Assembly (NCBI GenBank): GCA_947073545.1
Contig: CAMTMP010000020.1
Coordinates: 1-64,000 of the forward strand
DNA from: an uncultured bacterium
GTDB taxonomy: Bacteria; Bacillota; Clostridia; Lachnospirales; Lachnospiraceae
Direction: 5' to 3'
DNA: 64,000 nt
Of the stretch, positions 59,609-64,000 are shown piece after piece. The notes below the pieces were generated by a model, which saw nothing but the letters and a program-made list of their open reading frames with translations, was not told where the DNA came from and did no database searches. The stretch's first letter is position 1. The number at the start of each line of letters is the position of its first letter. The translations under genes and the position numbers were made by a program.

Positions 59609-61596
59609 ATATTTTATGCTCATTTGCCTTTAGCCAGTTAAAGAGAAAGAGGAGCCGGACAGTGATCACCGCTTCGGCAATTGCGCTGTCCGCTGCGCTT
59701 CTCACGGCGGTCGTCAATTTTGTGGCGAGCGGTAATGCGATGCTTGCGGGTTTTCTCGGCGAGGACTACGGCTTGTATGGCGGCGCCTATATGATGATGC
59801 TGCTCGTTCCCGCCGTGTTTCTGGCGGCGCTGATCGCGGCGATGTCAGTCATCGTTATTTCCAACGCGTTCCGCATGAGTGCGAACGAGAGGATGGCGCA
59901 GTTTGGCACGCTGAAATGTGTCGGCGCGACAAAGAAACAGATCTATAAAACGATCATGTATGAGTGCATCCTGCTTTGCATTGCGGCGATCCCTTCCGGC
60001 ATTCTTCTGGGGTATGGACTCAGTTTTATCGGCATAGGGGTGGCGAACCTTTATATGGATGAGTTGAACGTGCTGGTGCGTTCCATGATGAAGCGTGTAA
60101 ATTTCAGCCTTTCCTTTGTGTTTTCGCCGGCTGCCCTGCTTATTTCGGTCATCATTTCTCTGGGAACGGTTCTGTTTGCCGCTATGCTTCCGGCACGGAA
60201 GGCGATGCGCATTTCCGCGCTGGACTGTATGAGAAACGGCGGCGAAACAGACACGTCGGGGTATAAGCGCACCAAAATTACGGTGGATGCCGGGAAAAAT
60301 ATCGAATTTCGGATGGCGCGCAAAAACGTGTCGTCCAACCGCAAGCGGATGCACTCGGCGGTTACTGCATTTTCCATCAGTATCATGCTGTTTATTACGA
60401 TGAGCGGTCTGCAGGAAATTGCGGAAGGCATACAGAATTATATTTATAGGGATCAGGGATATACCGTCATCGCGGATTACACGGCAAAGTTTAAGAACAC
60501 CATTCATCCGAAAACAGGACGAAGACAGCAGAAGTGTGCATATCCGATTGACGCACAGACGGCGGAAGAGATTACGCAGAAACTCACGGAATATGACGAA
60601 ACGGATGTTTACGGAAACGGGCAGGATTATGCCACCTATGTCGCCCGCCTTGGGTCGCAGGAGATCACGGAAGAGATGCGGCATGTTTTGACGGAAGGCT
60701 CCGGGGAGGAACAGCCGGAAATTATTTTGGAAGTGGAACGGATCATTCTGGACGACAGACACTACGGCGAGCTGTGCGAGCAGGCAGGAACGGCGTATGG
60801 CGGGGTGATACTGCTCAACGACTACAAATATAACGACAACGGAACCGAACGGCATATTGCGCCTGTGGAAATGACAACATCCACGCTGAAACTGGAAACG
60901 GCTGACGGCAGTCAGGAAGAGATTACGATTGACGGTGTGCTGGAAACATCGGAAATCCCCGGGACTTTGATGTACCCGAATACAAATCCCATCCGTCTCG
61001 TCGTTCCCTCTGTGGGCGTGTCGGTACGAGGCTATAACTGGATGGCGAATCCGGAGGATGAGGAAGGGTTTATGGCGTATGCAAGGGACATACTGGAAAG
61101 TTATTTTCCGCAGTACGGCATGGACTATGACAAGGCGGGATACACGAGCCGGGTGTACGGCGCGCAGGACTTTGTAAAAATTATGAATATCGCGATTGTC
61201 CTTGCCGCGTTTTTCCTCTACGCTTTTGTTTTTCTGCTTGGGCTGATCGGCGTGCTGAATGTGATCAGCACGGTCAGCTTCCAGATCAAACTGCGGGCGA
61301 GGGAGCTTGCGGTTTTGCAGAGCGTGGGCATGACATCCGGCTCGATACAAAAAATGCTCAATATAGAAAGTATTCTCTGTGCGGGGAAAGCGCTGGTGGT
61401 CGGTCTGCCGTCGGGCATGGGCATCGTGGCCATGATGGCGTATTGTGTGAAGAGGATATTTCCGATCGCATTCCATATGCCGTGGATGGCGATTCTGATC
61501 ACGATTGTGATTTCCCTTTTCGTTATGTGGGGGACGGTGCGGATTTCGGCAGGCGCACTTAAAAAGCAGAATATTATAGAAACGATCAGAATTTGA
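59605..61596 (+). CDS. FtsX-like ABC permease (BceB-like group)
   Basis: 663 aa. N-terminal membrane helix, a group of three helices (about residues 65-195), a long external region (~250-510, with NYIYRDQGYTVIADYT), and a final group of three to four helices (LGLIGVLNVISTVSF near 550). Two FtsX domains bracket the extracellular region. Works with the preceding ATPase; with the kinase and regulator it forms a likely peptide-sensing detoxification module. Converges on the channel gene, with an 11-base overlap of 3' ends. Confidence 0.88.
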   Translation: MNILCSFAFSQLKRKRSRTVITASAIALSAALLTAVVNFVASGNAMLAGFLGEDYGLYGGAYMMMLLVPAVFLAALIAAMSVIVISNAFRMSANERMAQFGTLKCVGATKKQIYKTIMYECILLCIAAIPSGILLGYGLSFIGIGVANLYMDELNVLVRSMMKRVNFSLSFVFSPAALLISVIISLGTVLFAAMLPARKAMRISALDCMRNGGETDTSGYKRTKITVDAGKNIEFRMARKNVSSNRKRMHSAVTAFSISIMLFITMSGLQEIAEGIQNYIYRDQGYTVIADYTAKFKNTIHPKTGRRQQKCAYPIDAQTAEEITQKLTEYDETDVYGNGQDYATYVARLGSQEITEEMRHVLTEGSGEEQPEIILEVERIILDDRHYGELCEQAGTAYGGVILLNDYKYNDNGTERHIAPVEMTTSTLKLETADGSQEEITIDGVLETSEIPGTLMYPNTNPIRLVVPSVGVSVRGYNWMANPEDEEGFMAYARDILESYFPQYGMDYDKAGYTSRVYGAQDFVKIMNIAIVLAAFFLYAFVFLLGLIGVLNVISTVSFQIKLRARELAVLQSVGMTSGSIQKMLNIESILCAGKALVVGLPSGMGIVAMMAYCVKRIFPIAFHMPWMAILITIVISLFVMWGTVRISAGALKKQNIIETIRI

Positions 61597-63163
61597 CTGT
61601 AGAAAGGCAGCTAAGAAGCTCCCAAGCGGCGTCGCGTTCCCGTTTCTGCTCTGCGGTCAGATCTTGATAAGAACACAGCATGGGATGCTGTCTTGCAAGG
61701 TCGTCCCGGACAGGGCCGTAACTCCAGTTGTAAAAGGTATAAAAGCGCAGCCAGCGGGAGTGGTCAAGCTGGCGGTACATATCGCGAAGGGAATCTGAGT
61801 TCTTATTTTTGAGGTATTCTTTATTCGCCGCTTCAATGATAGCGGGTGTGATCTCTGTGATTGTTTCGTCATTCAGAAGAACGCGTATTTTCATCAAAAT
61901 ATGATCCGCCGCGGCGATTTTGGATTCGCGGTGGATCGTGTCCAGATCTTCCCAGCTTAAGGTAGGGTAGGACACAGACTGGCGGAACAGGTCATTGATT
62001 GCAATGGCGGCTTTATTTAATGTAGTCCTCATAATCTGATCAGGTGTGTATATTTCCTCATTTGCGCCGAAATAGGATACGCCGGGCGCTTTCTGGCTGC
62101 TGCGCAGATGGATTTGCCCGCGGATTTTATAGTAGCCGTTTAACCTCCAAAATATATTCCAACCATCCGGCTCATCATCCGTACATATAATAATGCGATC
62201 GGCGCGTTCCAGTAGTTCGGCACATTGTTCCCATAAATCACTATGAAAAATGAGAGAATCCATTGTCTCAGATTCTGCGTTCAGCGAAAATGTTTCATGA
62301 AGATGGCTGTGCATGGCGAGAAAGACTCTTGCGTCCCCGAAAATATGGTAAGTGACACGCTGATCTACGGAGATAATATTTGTCAAAATGGCGCGTTCAA
62401 GAATACAACGCCCGTAATTTTCGAAGCCAATGATCACAATGGTATTTTCGGAACTGCACAGTGGTTTAGAACGCCAGTATTGTCTGGCGCAGCAGTCGTA
62501 ACTGTGGAAAAAGCGGATGTTTCCGGAAAGGGAATCCCGCCCGTTTGTTGTTCGTGCGTACACTTCCACAGGCAGATTATGTAAGTTGGCGGCACGGATG
62601 TTGACACCGATATCATTTTCCTTCATAAGAAAAATTCTGCATCTAGTTCCGATATTCTTTTTATGTGCCACGATTCTGGAAGGGGAAACGCTGATAAACA
62701 GGCACGGATAGTCGGGAAATTCCATCTGGTCATTTTTCTTTTCACCGAAAATAATCATGGCGTCGGGATCTTCCCTGCAGATGTTTTCAGCCAGAGTACT
62801 TGCCTCGATTCCGCAGTCCGCAAAATAATACCAGTTTTTCCTTCTATGTATACCCAGCAGGAAAAAGGGAAGACCCTCGCTTGTGACAAAGGAGATCACA
62901 GCGCCGAACAATGTCATCATAATACCGGCGGACAGTAAGAGAAAAACAGCGCCTACCGCATGTCCGAGAGGAGTTACGGGTGTCAGGTCACCGTAACCGA
63001 CGGTCGTCAATGTGACGAGGGAATACCAACAGGCGTCGCCAAAAGAGCGGATGCTGGCGGAACTGTCGGTATGTTCGGACAGATAGAGGGCGAACAGTAA
63101 TCCAATATACAGTATGAAAAGAAATATACTTATGCGCAGATAGATTTTATTATTTCTCTTCAT
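61586..63163 (-). CDS. Two-helix K+ channel with RCK-like domains and a C-terminal RyR domain
   Basis: 525 aa. Membrane helix ~7-27, pore helix with selectivity filter TTVGYGD (about residues 53-59), second helix ~66-92. Two Rossmann/RCK-like regions follow (NWYYFADCGIEASTLAENI ~108 and TIVIIGFENYGRCILERAI ~248), as in TrkA/Kch. The last ~50 residues, NWSYGPVRDDLARQHPMLC then a YQDLTAEQK stretch, match the ryanodine-receptor (RyR) repeat pattern. Prokaryotic RyR domains are thought to read nucleotide-derived ligands, so ligand-gated K+ flux is the inference. Confidence 0.82.
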   Translation of the reverse strand: MKRNNKIYLRISIFLFILYIGLLFALYLSEHTDSSASIRSFGDACWYSLVTLTTVGYGDLTPVTPLGHAVGAVFLLLSAGIMMTLFGAVISFVTSEGLPFFLLGIHRRKNWYYFADCGIEASTLAENICREDPDAMIIFGEKKNDQMEFPDYPCLFISVSPSRIVAHKKNIGTRCRIFLMKENDIGVNIRAANLHNLPVEVYARTTNGRDSLSGNIRFFHSYDCCARQYWRSKPLCSSENTIVIIGFENYGRCILERAILTNIISVDQRVTYHIFGDARVFLAMHSHLHETFSLNAESETMDSLIFHSDLWEQCAELLERADRIIICTDDEPDGWNIFWRLNGYYKIRGQIHLRSSQKAPGVSYFGANEEIYTPDQIMRTTLNKAAIAINDLFRQSVSYPTLSWEDLDTIHRESKIAAADHILMKIRVLLNDETITEITPAIIEAANKEYLKNKNSDSLRDMYRQLDHSRWLRFYTFYNWSYGPVRDDLARQHPMLCSYQDLTAEQKRERDAAWELLSCLSTVKF

Positions 63164-63178
63164 AAAGCCTGTCCTCCT

Positions 63179-63664
63179 TCACGGCTCTGTATTTTGCTTA
63201 GCCTCTTTTCCGGTAATATGATCAATGCTCATTTTCAGCATACAAAACGATGCCCATTCCCGGTCAATCATATGTTTCCGCCCGATGGCTGTATCATTGG
63301 GAGCATATTTTACTGCCAGCTTTTCAATAGCTGTGAGCTTTTCCTTTTCGTCCTTAATGACCTCCATTCGTCCAAAGGCAATTACGCTTCTAAAATAGCT
63401 GGTATATTTATCCGGAACAATTTCATCCTGATCGATCACACAGAAAGAAACTTTTTCGTTTTGCTGTACCGCATCCAATTTGTGGCCGCTTTTGGCACAG
63501 TGAAAATATATTTTTTCCCCGTCGTACACATAACTGATGGGAACGGCATAAGGATAATTCTCATCGCCAGACAAAGCTAGAACCCCGGATGTTCCCCTAT
63601 AAAGAACGGAGGAAATTTCCTCCTTGGACAATGCCTGCCGTATTCTTCGCATTTCTCGAAACAT
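63179..63664 (-). CDS. Pyridoxamine-phosphate-oxidase-like flavoprotein (Nim family)
   Basis: 161 aa split-barrel protein. RGTSGVLALSGDENYPYAVPISYVY-like strands, HCAKSGHKLDAVQQNEKVSFCV and the later GRMEVI are characteristic of 5-nitroimidazole-reductase (Nim)/PNPOx-like FMN or haem proteins of anaerobes. Family members reduce nitro groups or bind flavin; drug resistance is not implied by sequence alone. Its stop is 15 bases before the channel gene's start, so the two can share a transcript from the promoter at 63761-63789. Confidence 0.8.
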   Translation of the reverse strand: MFREMRRIRQALSKEEISSVLYRGTSGVLALSGDENYPYAVPISYVYDGEKIYFHCAKSGHKLDAVQQNEKVSFCVIDQDEIVPDKYTSYFRSVIAFGRMEVIKDEKEKLTAIEKLAVKYAPNDTAIGRKHMIDREWASFCMLKMSIDHITGKEAKQNTEP

Positions 63665-63737
63665 ATCAGCACCTCACTCAAAAAATAAAACGCCTATATC
63701 CCGTTCCTTCGATGGCCTGCTGGAATGGCTATAAGCT

Positions 63738-63753
63738 ATTACCAAGCGGTAAT
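63738..63753. promoter_or_regulatory. Palindromic operator candidate before the Nim-like gene
   Basis: ATTACC-AAGC-GGTAAT, a perfect 6-4-6 palindrome located at about +1 of the promoter at 63761-63789, positioned for repression. The regulator is not in the window. Confidence 0.5.
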
Positions 63754-63760
63754 TGTAGAA

Positions 63761-63789
63761 AGTATAGCAAACCCTGCGTAGTCAGTCAA
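63761..63789 (-). promoter_or_regulatory. Promoter of the Nim-like/channel genes
   Basis: On the minus strand TTGACT (63789-63784), 17-base spacer, TATACT (63766-63761). Near-consensus. Confidence 0.7.
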
Positions 63790-63920
63790 CTTTTTCCGCG
63801 CTATTTATGGGGATTTTTATAGCGATTGCTATTTATAGAGAGATATAAGGATTGTGACTATTGATAGGGATTCTAAGAACACATCGAATCATGATAACAG
63901 GCAGTTCATGTGGAGTAAAA

Positions 63921-63967
63921 GAGTGATCCCAAGACACATTTCATGTATCATGGAATCACTCCTTTTT
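63921..63967. terminator. Terminator near the window end
   Basis: GAGTGATCCCA (63921-63931) pairs with TGGAATCACTC (63951-63961, one mismatch), followed by CTTTTT and preceded by AAAA, so it can work on both strands. Probably closes a gene lying beyond 64000. The interval 63790-63920 holds a small palindrome ATAGC-GATT-GCTAT (63819-63832) but no gene I can support. Confidence 0.6.
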
Positions 63968-64000
63968 GCGCTCAATGTGCAGTTTCAGTGTTTATTTTCC

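Noticed and set aside
59845..61476. 543-codon open frame on the minus strand
   Set aside because: It is antisense to the FtsX-type permease, is rich in His/Arg/Gln as expected of a shadow frame in a GC-biased gene, and has no ribosome site or domain.

Overview
The window looks like a chromosomal segment of an anaerobic, endospore-forming member of the Clostridia, most likely a Lachnospiraceae-type gut bacterium. The evidence is spoIVA and a SpoVAF/GerA-type protein (spore formation), nrdD/nrdG with no aerobic ribonucleotide reductase in view (anaerobiosis), a GGGtGRT/NifU-like pair, many GGDEF/EAL and hybrid-kinase genes, GGAGG-type ribosome sites and consensus sigma-A promoters. No rRNA, tRNA or CRISPR array was seen.

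Layout. 1-4590 is the right end of an integrated mobile element: the 3' part of an IS200-type tnpA, a DExH helicase, tiny ORFs and a large serine recombinase. The element ends inside an ABC-ATPase gene, whose 5' fragment survives at 4590-4727 (minus strand), cut within the Walker A codons. 4844-7478: argH and asd. 7560-15738: an EAL protein, a DUF234-type ATPase, topoisomerase III, a beta-helix protein and a PAS-GGDEF protein. 15907-17654: the NifU-like/GGGtGRT pair. 17971-22950: a CotF-like protein, a 7TM hybrid kinase, an esterase, a PIN-like protein and a lipoprotein. 22960-27328 (minus): potABCD with an XRE-cupin regulator. 27598-30266: a lactonase-fold protein and spoIVA. 30267-30565: a tandem structured repeat. 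30745-33023: a compatible-solute ABC importer. 34717-38306: a nucleoside salvage cluster. 38303-41973: a membrane MutS homologue, RNase H, a small membrane protein and a WYL regulator. 42038-45498: nrdDG and dut under a promoter with two NrdR boxes. 45592-47013: the SpoVAF-like gene. 47260-50751: an SGNH esterase and a GH1-ManA fusion. 50949-54417: a MocR regulator, a MATE pump and a zinc-ribbon protein. 54485-61596: a BvgS-like hybrid kinase, a response regulator, a soluble kinase and an FtsX-type ABC transporter. 61586-63664 (minus): a K+-channel/RCK/RyR protein and a Nim-like flavoprotein.

Most notable observations: (1) a post-stop-codon structured repeat family, whose tandem copies after spoIVA show compensatory changes in three hairpins; (2) a GH1 glycosidase fused in frame to phosphomannose isomerase, with an intact internal ribosome site and GTG start at the domain border; (3) a bacterial potassium channel carrying a RyR domain; (4) a serine recombinase whose last ~78 codons come from the antisense strand of the gene it disrupted; (5) a membrane-anchored MutS-family ATPase. 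All calls are from reading the sequence; no database search was run.
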